A stretch of 64,000 bases of DNA from contig NZ_KK073874.1 in the NCBI RefSeq assembly GCF_000585375.1, forward strand, positions 8,901,913 to 8,965,912, given 5' to 3'. Shown piece after piece: positions 56,326 to 63,719 of this stretch (the first letter of the stretch is position 1; every line of letters begins with the position of its first letter). A program made the position numbers and the translations under genes. This DNA is from Cryptosporangium arvum DSM 44712. Lineage in GTDB: Bacteria > Actinomycetota > Actinomycetes > Mycobacteriales > Cryptosporangiaceae. Under the pieces are notes generated by a model that made no database searches, had not been told where the DNA came from, and saw only the letters and a list, made by a program, of their open reading frames with translations.

Positions 56326-57640
56326 CCGGTATTTCGTGGTTGGCACGGAACACCGCGAACGGGTCGTTCTTCCGGCGGATGCGCCGCAGCGACTGCCAGG
56401 CGCCGGGGTCGAATCCGGTGGCGGGGTCGACCGCCTGCTGGGTGAAGTTGAGGTAGTTGCGGTCGCTGGACCACGGCTTCATCGCCTCGATCGTGCGCTT
56501 CGCCCGGCCGCCGACGCTCACGCCGCCGGCCAGCAGCAGGAACTGCTCGTCGATCCGGTTGAGTACACCGCCGCCCGGCGCGGGACGCCGCAGCGCACCG
56601 CCGAGCTGACGTAGTTCGGTGGTCAGGATCAGCGAGTCGTCGACCGAGACGTCGAGCAGCCGTTCGACGCCCTCGGGCGGCAGGTCCCACAGCAGCGCGG
56701 AGCGCACACCCCCGAATGACGGTTCGTCCGGTTCGAGGTGCAGCCGGGCGAGCGACCGGGCGGGTACCCGGGCGAACGTGTCCCACTTCGGCTTGAGCGC
56801 GCGCAGCAGCATGAGCATGCGGGTGGCTTCCTCGTCGCTGCCCAGCACCGCGCCGTCGATGATCACCAGCCGACGTCCGCGCAGCTGCTCCGGCAGCTGG
56901 GGCACCAGCGGGTACTGCACCTGCCGGTACGCGGTGGTGACGAGGTCGGGGGCGTCCTCGGCCCAGTCGGCCCAGACCGGGAGGACCCGCTCGGCGTCGC
57001 GGAGATCCCACACCAGCATTCCGGCGTAGGCGCTGCGGATCGGCTGCAGCTGCATCTCGATGGCGGTGACCAGGCCGAAGTTGCCCGCACCGCCGCCGCG
57101 CAGAGCCCAGAAGAGCTCACCTTCGTGGTCCTCGTCGGCGCGGACCAGACTCCCGTCCGGGGTGATCAACTCGACCGCGGTGACCGTGTTCGCGGCCAGG
57201 CCGAGCGCCCGGCTGTACCAGCCGATCCCACCGCCGAGCGTGTGACCGATGATCCCCGTGCCGGGCGCCGACCCGTGCAGCGCGGCCAGCCCGTGCTCGC
57301 CGACCATGTCGACGAGCGGTCCCCAGACCGCTCCGGCGCCGACCCGCGTGATGCCGGCCTCGGGGTCGAGTTGGTAGGAGTTGAGGTGGTCGGTGCGGAC
57401 GATGACCGTGTCGCTGAGGTCCTGGCCGTCGAACGGGTACGCGTTGTGACCGGTGCCGATCGGGGCGATGCGCAGCCCTTCGCTCGTGGCCAGCCGCACC
57501 ACGACGGCAGCCTCGGCGGCCGAACGGGGGAACGCCACGGCGGCGGGCTTGAGGTCGGCGGCCAGCGCCCAGGTCTTGCAGGCGACCTCGTACTCGATGT
57601 CGACGGGTCGGTAGATGTATCGCTCGAGCACGTCCCTCAT
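56318..57640 (-). CDS. BBE-type FAD-dependent oxidoreductase
   Basis: The 440-residue protein has the PCMH-type FAD domain: VAFPRSAAEAAVVVRLATSE, LRIAPIGTGHNAYPFDGQDL with the His for 8-alpha linkage, and GTGIIGHTLGGGIGWYSRAL. The end NYLNFTQQAVDPATGFDPGA is the berberine-bridge-type C-terminal strap. The Cys that forms the second flavin bond in bicovalent enzymes is replaced by Ala in RALGLAANTVTAVE. It follows the SMP-30-like gene with a TGATG overlap. Confidence 0.9.
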   Translation of the reverse strand: MRDVLERYIYRPVDIEYEVACKTWALAADLKPAAVAFPRSAAEAAVVVRLATSEGLRIAPIGTGHNAYPFDGQDLSDTVIVRTDHLNSYQLDPEAGITRVGAGAVWGPLVDMVGEHGLAALHGSAPGTGIIGHTLGGGIGWYSRALGLAANTVTAVELITPDGSLVRADEDHEGELFWALRGGGAGNFGLVTAIEMQLQPIRSAYAGMLVWDLRDAERVLPVWADWAEDAPDLVTTAYRQVQYPLVPQLPEQLRGRRLVIIDGAVLGSDEEATRMLMLLRALKPKWDTFARVPARSLARLHLEPDEPSFGGVRSALLWDLPPEGVERLLDVSVDDSLILTTELRQLGGALRRPAPGGGVLNRIDEQFLLLAGGVSVGGRAKRTIEAMKPWSSDRNYLNFTQQAVDPATGFDPGAWQSLRRIRRKNDPFAVFRANHEIPVI

Positions 57641-58497
57641 CAGCCGTTCACCTGCAATCGGACGAGTCTGGCCGGGGTGGTTTCGTCGCCGGCGGCCGTC
57701 ACCAGGACGAAGTCGGAGTTCGCCGGGTCGATCGCCACCGCGGTGGTGCTCGGCAGGTCACGCACGACATCGCGCCGGCTGCCGTCACCACGGATCTGGA
57801 CGACGCTGTCGTAGACGAGCGTGGCGACGTAGAAGCTGCCGTCGGGGTGCCGGTCGAAGTCGTCCCCGACGATGTCCTCGGCGACGACCGAGAGGTTCGG
57901 GAAGACGAGCGGCGTGTGCAGGATCAGCGAACGCGCGGTGTTCGTGAGGTAGACGTCGTCCTGCTCGACGACGATGCCGTTGACGCCGGGCAGCGTGTCG
58001 TACGGGCTCTTGAGCAGTTCGTCCTCGATCCAGACCGCGTGCGCGCCGTTCTCGGGGTTGATCCGCGTGATCGTGCCCTCGTACGAGTCGACGACCAGGA
58101 GGTGGCGGCCGCTCGCGGCCAGCCCGTTGCCCAGCCGTAGATCCGGCAGCTTGCAGACGAGCTCGGCGCCGGTGTGGGCCAGCGAAATGCGATAGAGCCG
58201 CCAGTTGTCCTGGCCGATGCTGCCGGCGACGACGTAGGCGTCGTCCTGGATCACCGCGATCCCCAGCGGCATCGCCGGCAGGGTCGCGAAGACCGTGATC
58301 GTTCCGTCCGGGTGGACGCGATCGATGCGGTTGTGGCTGAGGAAGGTGACCAGCCAACTGCCGTCCGGAGCGGCGGCGAGGTTCTCCGGAAAAGTGCCTG
58401 GCGGCCACTCGGCGATCGTCGTCACCGGTACCGGGTCGTAGAGGACGTCCTGATGTGCCAGCAAGGCGCGTTGTTGTTGCTTGTTCAACCATGTCAC
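57640..58497 (-). CDS. SMP-30/gluconolactonase-type beta-propeller
   Basis: GTG 58497 is preferred and gives 285 residues starting VTWLNKQQQRALLAHQDVLY. Propeller-blade repeats include PGTFPENLAAAPDGSWLVTF, GQDNWRLYRISLAHTGAELV, LRLGNGLAASGRHLLVVDSY and DDFDRHPDGSFYVATLVYDS; the acidic metal ligands are E in PEN, N in GNG and D in VVDSY. It may be a lactonase acting on a product of the downstream FAD oxidase. The two genes are translationally coupled. Confidence 0.85.
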   Translation of the reverse strand: MTWLNKQQQRALLAHQDVLYDPVPVTTIAEWPPGTFPENLAAAPDGSWLVTFLSHNRIDRVHPDGTITVFATLPAMPLGIAVIQDDAYVVAGSIGQDNWRLYRISLAHTGAELVCKLPDLRLGNGLAASGRHLLVVDSYEGTITRINPENGAHAVWIEDELLKSPYDTLPGVNGIVVEQDDVYLTNTARSLILHTPLVFPNLSVVAEDIVGDDFDRHPDGSFYVATLVYDSVVQIRGDGSRRDVVRDLPSTTAVAIDPANSDFVLVTAAGDETTPARLVRLQVNG

Positions 58498-58589
58498 ACC
58501 AGCGACGACGGGTGGTGGAGGGCGGAGTTCATTCGGTTCGTGACGCGAACATTGATCGCATAAGTCACTGTCCACAGTGTTAGGAGTGA

Positions 58590-58628
58590 AACGTTCCAAC
58601 CGTTGGGCCACTGATCAAGCGGAACGTT
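58590..58628. promoter_or_regulatory. AACGTTCC/GGAACGTT inverted repeat
   Basis: AACGTTCC (58590-58597) and its complement GGAACGTT (58621-58628) flank 23 bp between the SMP-30 gene and the His-rich micro-gene. GGAAC is also the usual -35 core of ECF sigma factors. GAACGTT occurs upstream of the second micro-gene too (62691-62697). Confidence 0.45.
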
Positions 58629-58682
58629 GATCCAGGCGACTCTTGTGGTGCACACAGCCACACCAACAACAGGAGGAACACC

Positions 58683-58805
58683 ATGAGCCACCACCGCGAC
58701 GACCACGGCCACTGGGACCACCACGACGACCACGGCAAGCACCGTCGGCGTCGGCGCCATCACCGCAAGCACCGCGACGAGAACTGGGGCTGGGGCCACA
58801 GCTGA
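58683..58805 (+). CDS. His-rich micro-protein, 40 residues
   Basis: ATG 58683 follows AGGAGG and encodes MSHHRDDHGHWDHHDDHGKH, then a basic core RRRRRHHRKHR and the tail DENWGWGHS. Twelve of 40 residues are His. The first 20 residues contain two copies of HHxDDHGxH ten residues apart, a likely Zn, Ni or Cu binding pattern. A strong hairpin (58819-58850) follows. The core resembles that of the 42-residue protein at 62790. Metal buffering or a modified-peptide precursor are possible roles; neither is shown. Confidence 0.75.
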   Translation: MSHHRDDHGHWDHHDDHGKHRRRRRHHRKHRDENWGWGHS

Positions 58806-58818
58806 GCGGTTAGCCGGA

Positions 58819-58850
58819 CCGGCCCGGGGCGCGATCGCGCTCCGGGCCGG
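58819..58850. terminator. Hairpin terminator after micro-gene
   Basis: CCGGCCCGGGGCGC and its complement form a 14-bp stem (one G-T) around GATC, 13 bp after the micro-gene stop. It also follows the converging kinase gene. The T-tract is weak (TCGTTT). Confidence 0.75.
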
Positions 58851-58857
58851 AGTCGTT

Positions 58858-59487
58858 TCAGCCGGTCGGCGGCGCGACCAGGAGGTCGGGGCCCGGCGGC
58901 CCGGCGACGACGAGCGTCGCTCGCGCCCAGGGCTGTTCGCGCCGCAGGAACGGCAGCTCCTCGTCGAGCCAGCGCGCGACCTGCTCGCGGTGCTCCGGGG
59001 AGTCGCCGTCGCGGGCGACCAGCAGCCGCTCCTGCTCATCGAGGTCACCCTGGACGTAGATCGAGGCGTCGAGCCACGGTGCGAGCTCGGCCCGCACGAT
59101 GCCGGTGCCTTCGATCCAGACGAAGTCGCACCCGGCCGGAACCATGATTTCTCCGGGCCGGCCGTGAGCGGCCCAGGCCTCGGGGCGGAAACGCACCGCC
59201 TCGCCGCGGTGCAGAGGTTTCACGACGTGCTCGAGCAGCAGGCCGCCCCAGTCGAAGCAAGCGTGGTTCCAGGCGACGTCGTCGGTGTGCACGACCGCAG
59301 AGTGGCCGGCCGCGTCGCCCAACCGCTCGGCGAGGGTCGTCTTGCCCGCGCCACCCCGCCCGTCGACCCCGATCACCCGCGGCCGGCCCACGACACCGGG
59401 CGAGGCGGCACGCAGCCGCTCCACGACCTCGGGCGCGGTGGTCGCCCGCCAGCCGCCGGCCTCGATCTCTCCCGGGTGCAGTCGCAT
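58858..59487 (-). CDS. Uridine kinase-like P-loop protein
   Basis: The 209-residue protein has a P-loop RVIGVDGRGGAGKTTLAERL and the following HSAVVHTDDVAWNHACFDWG, as in uridine/nucleoside kinases, then PLHRGEAVRFRPEAWAAHGR and VWIEGTGIVRAELAPWLDAS. Substrate not certain. It overlaps the VOC gene start (ATGA). Confidence 0.9.
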   Translation of the reverse strand: MRLHPGEIEAGGWRATTAPEVVERLRAASPGVVGRPRVIGVDGRGGAGKTTLAERLGDAAGHSAVVHTDDVAWNHACFDWGGLLLEHVVKPLHRGEAVRFRPEAWAAHGRPGEIMVPAGCDFVWIEGTGIVRAELAPWLDASIYVQGDLDEQERLLVARDGDSPEHREQVARWLDEELPFLRREQPWARATLVVAGPPGPDLLVAPPTG

Positions 59488-59969
59488 CAGGTGAAGAATG
59501 CCGTCTCGGGGCGACGCATGTACTCCATCGCGGCGATGAATTGCGGGTCACCGAACCGGCGCCCGATCTCCTCCGGCGTGACGTCCTCGATATGGGTCTG
59601 GAGCCACCACACGTTGCCGAACGGATCACGCACCCGCCCGACCAGGTCGCCGAACGCCAGGTGGGTCACGTCCGAGATCGCGACGCCTCCCGCCGCGACC
59701 GCCCGACGCTGCACCGCATGGGCGTCCTCGACGTAGAGCCGGAGGAACGCGGGCGTCGCCGGCCAACTCGGCTCACCGTCGAACAGCATCACGATGGCGT
59801 CGCCGATGCGAACCTCGGCGTGCCCGATCCTCCCGCTCGGATCGACCACCCGCCCGAGCTCGACGGCGTCGAACGCCGCGCTCAGATAGTCGATGACCGC
59901 CGCGGTGTCGCGGGAGATGATCCACGGCGTCACGCTGGTGTACCCGTCGGGAATCGCTTTGGTGGCCAT
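59487..59969 (-). CDS. VOC family protein (PhnB-like)
   Basis: The 160-residue protein reads YTSVTPWIISRDTAAVIDYL, GRIGHAEVRIGDAIVMLFDG, FLRLYVEDAHAVQRRAVAAG and LVGRVRDPFGNVWWLQTHIE: the PhnB-like glyoxalase fold with the terminal D-P-F-G-N. It probably shares its promoter with the kinase gene. Confidence 0.9.
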   Translation of the reverse strand: MATKAIPDGYTSVTPWIISRDTAAVIDYLSAAFDAVELGRVVDPSGRIGHAEVRIGDAIVMLFDGEPSWPATPAFLRLYVEDAHAVQRRAVAAGGVAISDVTHLAFGDLVGRVRDPFGNVWWLQTHIEDVTPEEIGRRFGDPQFIAAMEYMRRPETAFFT

Positions 59970-60020
59970 GGAGACGACGCTAAGGACTCTTCAGGACAGA
60001 AACTGGCCGCAATACATGGC

Positions 60021-60054
60021 GAAGGGCCGACCGCAGCGATGCGGCCGGCCCTTC
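60021..60054. terminator. Hairpin downstream of GlsB-like gene
   Basis: GAAGGGCCG-a-CCGCA-gcga-TGCGG-c-CGGCCCTTC forms a stem of 14 pairs with one internal mismatch. It lies downstream of the minus-strand gene 60092-60370 and upstream of the VOC gene, so it should separate the two units. Confidence 0.8.
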
Positions 60055-60091
60055 TGCCAACCCACCCAGGGGTGGTTCGCGACGCGTTCGA

Positions 60092-60370
60092 TCAGTGAAC
60101 GCGGTGCCCGCGACGGCCGTAGAAGCCAGCGGTCAGGGCGACGCCCACCGCGGCCAGCACGATCTGGAAGACCAGTTCGATCCAGTCGAAGCCGCGGGTG
60201 TCGGCGACACCGGCCCCACGGGCGAGCGCCGTTCCGAGCAGCGCGGCCACGATGCCGATGACGATCGTGAGCCAGATCGGAATGTTCTGCTTACCCGGGA
60301 CGACCAGACGCCCGAGCGCTCCGATGATCAGACCCACGAGCAGCGCAGAAATGATGCCGGCGATGGTCAC
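60092..60370 (-). CDS. GlsB/YeaQ/YmgE family membrane protein
   Basis: The 92-residue protein has three helices: IAGIISALLVGLIIGALGRL, IPIWLTIVIGIVAALLGTAL and WIELVFQIVLAAVGVALTAG. VPGKQNIPIW between helices 1 and 2 is the family signature. Members are stress-inducible inner-membrane proteins. It stands alone, with a terminator on its 3' side. Confidence 0.92.
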   Translation of the reverse strand: MTIAGIISALLVGLIIGALGRLVVPGKQNIPIWLTIVIGIVAALLGTALARGAGVADTRGFDWIELVFQIVLAAVGVALTAGFYGRRGHRVH

Positions 60371-60499
60371 GGCGCACTACCTTCCTTGTCTCCCGCCGCA
60401 GTGGTTCGCGGCGACCCAGACACGGAGTCCCCCCGAAGACAAAGAAGCCAAACGAGTTGTGACGTAACAGAAGGTGCGTTTAACGGCACCCCTCCGCGG

Positions 60500-60961
60500 T
60501 CATTCCGCTCGGCTCGTCAGCCGGATGATCGGCAGCTCCCGGTCCGTTTTCGCCTGGTAGTCGACGAACCCGGGTGCGCTCGCGGTGATGCTCTGCCACG
60601 CCGCCTCCCGCTCGGCCCCGTGCAACTGCTCGGCCGTCACCGGCACCCTCCGCCCGTCGACGTCGATGCTCACCCGATCCGGGTGCGCCGCCAGGTTGTA
60701 GTACCAGGCCGGGTTCTTCGGCGCCCCCGCCGCGGACGCGCAGACCAGCCAGCTGTCGCCCTCCCCCGGGAACCAGGCGAGCGGCGACTCGCGCTCCTCC
60801 CCGCTCTTGGCGCCGACCGTCCTCAGCACGAGCGCCTGACCCCCACGCATCCCACCCTTTCCCCGGCGGATCCGCCGCATCATCAGCCGGTTCGCCCAGA
60901 TCAACAGGCGCCCCCGGGGTTGCCGGGCACCACGGGTGCCGTTCCGGGTGTCAAAGGCCAC
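60500..60961 (-). CDS. Deazaflavin-dependent nitroreductase-family protein
   Basis: The 153-residue split-barrel protein has LVLRTVGAKSGEERESPLAW, WLVCASAAGAPKNPAWYYNL and AAHPDRVSIDVDGRRVPVTA, the standard order of the F420-dependent Ddn-like family. NPAWYYNLAAHP is its hallmark. It would reduce quinones or nitro compounds with F420H2, if the organism makes F420. It faces a MarR gene across two TTCGCG-N-CGCGAA operators. Confidence 0.92.
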   Translation of the reverse strand: MAFDTRNGTRGARQPRGRLLIWANRLMMRRIRRGKGGMRGGQALVLRTVGAKSGEERESPLAWFPGEGDSWLVCASAAGAPKNPAWYYNLAAHPDRVSIDVDGRRVPVTAEQLHGAEREAAWQSITASAPGFVDYQAKTDRELPIIRLTSRAE

Positions 60962-60998
60962 GGGGTCCTCCAGTGCTCGCTACTTCGGATCGCGATAC

Positions 60999-61032
60999 TT
61001 CGCGTCGCGAACAAACTATTTCGCGGCGCGAA
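60999..61032. promoter_or_regulatory. Two MarR operators
   Basis: TTCGCGTCGCGAA (60999-61011) and TTCGCGGCGCGAA (61020-61032) are perfect palindromes around one base, 21 bp apart, in the gap between the divergent nitroreductase and MarR genes. A degenerate third copy lies at 60983-60994. Confidence 0.85.
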
Positions 61033-61055
61033 GTTTCGCAAGCTAAAGTCCAGGA

Positions 61056-61511
61056 ATGCACGAGCACGGAGCCGGAGCCGCACTGGTGGGCCTCGCGGCG
61101 TTGATCCACCGTCGCTACAGCGAGATCTGCGCCGTCCACGACCTCACCCCGGCGCAGGCCCAACTGCTGTGCATGCTCAAAGACCGGCCGCGTGGCCTGA
61201 CCGAACTCTCGCGTCTGCTCGGGCTGGCCCGGCCCGGCCTCAGCGGCCTGGTCGACCGCATCGAGCGGCGCGGCCTGGTCCAGCGTGACAACCCGGCACA
61301 CGACCGCCGGGCCGTCACGCTCAGCACCACACCGCTGGGCCAGCAGATCGTCGACGCCCTCTACGTCGACATCACGTCACAGCTCCCCGACCTGCTCGAC
61401 GACGTCGCACCCGATGACCGGCGCATCTTCGAACGCGTCGCCTCCGACATCGCCGCCGGAGGCGGTTTTCCCGGCACGTGCGGCGGTTCGTGTCCCACCG
61501 CCGCCGGCTGA
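61056..61511 (+). CDS. MarR family regulator
   Basis: The 151-residue protein has PAQAQLLCMLKDRPRGLTEL, SRLLGLARPGLSGLVDRIER, RGLVQRDNPAHDRRAVTLST: the MarR winged helix with the DxR wing. The C-terminal tail GGGFPGTCGGSCPTAAG contains two Cys that might sense redox state. It should control the divergent nitroreductase gene. Confidence 0.94.
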   Translation: MHEHGAGAALVGLAALIHRRYSEICAVHDLTPAQAQLLCMLKDRPRGLTELSRLLGLARPGLSGLVDRIERRGLVQRDNPAHDRRAVTLSTTPLGQQIVDALYVDITSQLPDLLDDVAPDDRRIFERVASDIAAGGGFPGTCGGSCPTAAG

Positions 61512-61518
61512 GGCCGAA

Positions 61519-61980
61519 TCAGCGAGGCGGCCCGACGATCACGCTGCCGTACCGCTCCGCCGCCGCCGGATCCGGCTTGATCGAGAACCCCTCCGGCCGC
61601 GGCGTCGACCGGTCACGTCCGGCCTCCCGGAACATCCCCTCGATGCCGGCCGGCGTGTTGATCATCAGCAGATCCGCCTTCTTCGACGTGATCCGGTACG
61701 AGTGCGCGACGTTCTTCGGAAGAAAGACGATCCCGCCCTCGGCGAGCTCGTACTCCTGGTCGTCGTACCAGACCAGGGCCGTGCCTTTGAGCAGCAGGAA
61801 GACCTCGTCCTCCCGGGTGTGCAGGTGATAGGGCGGCGCTTCGCCCTCGGAGACGTCGAAGCGCCCGATCATCAGTTGGCCGTCGCTGGCCTTGCCATCG
61901 AGCAGCATGCCGAGCGTGCCGCCGTTGAGCCATTCGAGTTGCTGCTGTTGTTCGGGCTGCGCGAGATAGAGCTGACTCAT
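61519..61980 (-). CDS. Cupin domain protein
   Basis: From ATG 61980 the protein has 153 residues. The cupin motifs are YHLHTREDEVFLLLKGTALV (HxH-x4-E) and GGIVFLPKNVAHSYRI (final His). It binds one metal; relatives include quercetinase-like dioxygenases and sugar isomerases. It ends next to the MarR gene, convergently. Confidence 0.9.
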   Translation of the reverse strand: MSQLYLAQPEQQQQLEWLNGGTLGMLLDGKASDGQLMIGRFDVSEGEAPPYHLHTREDEVFLLLKGTALVWYDDQEYELAEGGIVFLPKNVAHSYRITSKKADLLMINTPAGIEGMFREAGRDRSTPRPEGFSIKPDPAAAERYGSVIVGPPR

Positions 61981-62032
61981 GCCCCGATCATCGACACCCG
62001 GGCAGTTCCGTACCTGGGCCAATCCGGCCCAC

Positions 62033-62629
62033 TCAGACCCGCCGGCAGCCGGGCAACGTCGGGCCGTACCCGGGCGCCGCAGCAGCGCTCCGCTCGGCGG
62101 CACCGAGCGTGAACGACTCGCCGTTCCAGGTAGCCGTCTGCTTGACCACGAAGCTGGGCCGATCGGCGGGGTCGCCGTCCGCGAGCACCCGACCGATCAG
62201 GGTCACCGCCCGACCGTCCGGGTGAACGCAGCCACCGCGCTGCAGATGCACCGGCAGCGTCCCGGTCACCGTGCCGAGATACTCGGCGCTACCCGGATCC
62301 CAGTAGTCGACGACGAGCACGTTGTCGGTACCGCCCCCCGAGCCGCCGCAGTGCAGCGTCACGAAGTACTCGAACGCCCCGTCACCCGTCACGTCGCCGG
62401 CGAGCGGCTCCCCCGCTACCCGGGCGTCGGCGCACCCCGGCACCAACTCGGCCCCGCGCTTGGCCCAGAGCACCTCGACCGACTCCGGGGCGCTGCCGGC
62501 AAGGTCCTTGGCCGAACCGACCAGCCAGAACCCTCCAATGACGAGAAGCACGAGAAGAAACACCCCGGCTGGGTTGTTTTGCACCGGACGTCCATCTTTG
62601 ATCAACGCTCGGTCCCCTTTCGACCACAC
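62033..62629 (-). CDS. Single-pass membrane protein with TGDG loop
   Basis: The 198-residue protein has a short cytoplasmic start, a helix at about 20-38 (PAGVFLLVLLVIGGFWLVGS) and an extracytoplasmic domain containing AGDVTGDGAFEYFVTLHCGG. The layout and this loop match the protein at 198-941 (DFTGDGRDDAVVVVECHG), suggesting a shared family. It is divergent from the Cys/Tyr-rich micro-gene. Confidence 0.75.
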   Translation of the reverse strand: MWSKGDRALIKDGRPVQNNPAGVFLLVLLVIGGFWLVGSAKDLAGSAPESVEVLWAKRGAELVPGCADARVAGEPLAGDVTGDGAFEYFVTLHCGGSGGGTDNVLVVDYWDPGSAEYLGTVTGTLPVHLQRGGCVHPDGRAVTLIGRVLADGDPADRPSFVVKQTATWNGESFTLGAAERSAAAAPGYGPTLPGCRRV

Positions 62630-62789
62630 AGTGCGAACAACCTAGTACTGACCGGGGAGCGGTCGTACACGGCCCTCTGTGTTCGCAACCGAACGTTTCG
62701 GGGGTTGCCCGGCCGATCGAGCGGGGTGGCTGTTCGCGCGAAGCTAGTGGCACAGCAGGAACACACAAACTTCTTGGAGGCTGGACGAC

Positions 62790-62918
62790 ATGAGCGGCTG
62801 CTACGACTACGACTACAACCAGTGCAACGACTGGGACTACAACGAGTGCAAGCCGCGTCGTCGTCGCCACCACAAGAAGCGGTACAACGACTGCTGGGAC
62901 TACAACCCCTGCAGCTGA
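62790..62918 (+). CDS. Cys/Tyr/Asp-rich micro-protein, 42 residues
   Basis: ATG 62790 follows TTGGAGG and encodes MSGCYDYDYNQCNDWDYNEC, then KPRRRRHHKKR and YNDCWDYNPCS. Cys is at 4, 12, 20, 35 and 41; the first three mark an eight-residue repeat C-x-D-[YW]-D-Y-N-x. Six Tyr, two Trp and six Asp make it strongly aromatic and acidic around a basic core. An 18-bp perfect hairpin follows the stop. It shares the RRRRxHHxK core with the His-rich protein at 58683. Precursor peptide, metal-binding or coat-like roles are open. Confidence 0.75.
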   Translation: MSGCYDYDYNQCNDWDYNECKPRRRRHHKKRYNDCWDYNPCS

Positions 62919-62927
62919 ACCACCGAA

Positions 62928-62970
62928 CAGGGAGGCCCGGAGCGCACACCCCGCGCTCCGGGCCTCCCTG
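62928..62970. terminator. Bidirectional terminator hairpin
   Basis: CAGGGAGGCCCGGAGCGC pairs perfectly over 18 bp with its complement around a seven-base loop. It starts 10 bp after the micro-gene stop and ends 8 bp before the stop of the converging SDR gene. Confidence 0.88.
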
Positions 62971-62978
62971 CGTCCACA

Positions 62979-63719
62979 TCACACGGTGAAGCCGCCATCA
63001 ACAGAGATCGACGCTCCGGTCACGTAACGCGCGTCGTCGCTGGCGAGGAACGACACCACGCTCGCGATCTCGTCGGCTTTCGCGTACCGGTCGAGTGCGG
63101 TGAACGATCGGATGCCCTCCGCGTTCGGTCCGTCCGCCGGGTTGGCGTCCGTGTCCGTGGGACCCGGGTTCACCAGGTTCACCGTGATCTCTCGCGGACC
63201 GAGTTCCCGCGCGAGCCCTTTGGTCATCCCGATCAGTGCCGTCTTACTCATCGCGTAGAGCGTGAACCCGGAAAAGGTCGTCCGCTCGGCCACGTTGCTG
63301 CCGATCGTGACGATCCGGCCGCCCGGTTTCAGATGGCGCAGCGCCGCTCGCGAGGCCGCGTACGGGGCCTGCACGTTCACCGCCATCGTGTGTGCGAACT
63401 CCTCGTCCCCGAGATCGTCGACCGGGCCCACAGTGAAGACACCCGCGTTGTTGACCACGATGTCCAACCGGCCGAACATCTCGGCGGTCCGATCCACCGC
63501 GCCCGTCACCTCGTCCACGTTCCGGCCGTCGGCTTTGATGGCGATCGCCCGTCGCCCGGTGTCCTTGATCTCGCAGGCCACCGCGTGGGCCTGGTCGTAG
63601 CCCTGTACGTAGGTCAGTGCCACGTCGGCACCGCACTCCGAGAGCCGGCGGGCGATCGCGGCACCGATGCCACGGGACCCGCCGGTCACCAACGCGACCT
63701 TGTTCGTCAACTCGTTCAT
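62979..63719 (-). CDS. Short-chain dehydrogenase/reductase
   Basis: ATG 63719 gives 246 residues: NKVALVTGGSRGIGAAIARR (TGxxxGIG), IVVNNAGVFTVGPVDDLGDE (NNAG), and the catalytic Tyr/Lys in SGFTLYAMSKTALIGMTKGL. The end SDDARYVTGASISVDGGFTV is typical of FabG-like SDRs. It should reduce or oxidise a carbonyl or alcohol with NADP. Nothing recognisable is encoded in the 281 bases upstream (63720-64000). Confidence 0.95.
   Translation of the reverse strand: MNELTNKVALVTGGSRGIGAAIARRLSECGADVALTYVQGYDQAHAVACEIKDTGRRAIAIKADGRNVDEVTGAVDRTAEMFGRLDIVVNNAGVFTVGPVDDLGDEEFAHTMAVNVQAPYAASRAALRHLKPGGRIVTIGSNVAERTTFSGFTLYAMSKTALIGMTKGLARELGPREITVNLVNPGPTDTDANPADGPNAEGIRSFTALDRYAKADEIASVVSFLASDDARYVTGASISVDGGFTV

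Noticed and set aside
60371-60499. SigB-type promoter (GTTTGG...GGGGGA) for the GlsB-like gene
   Set aside because: The match is loose and spacing uncertain; not listed as a feature.
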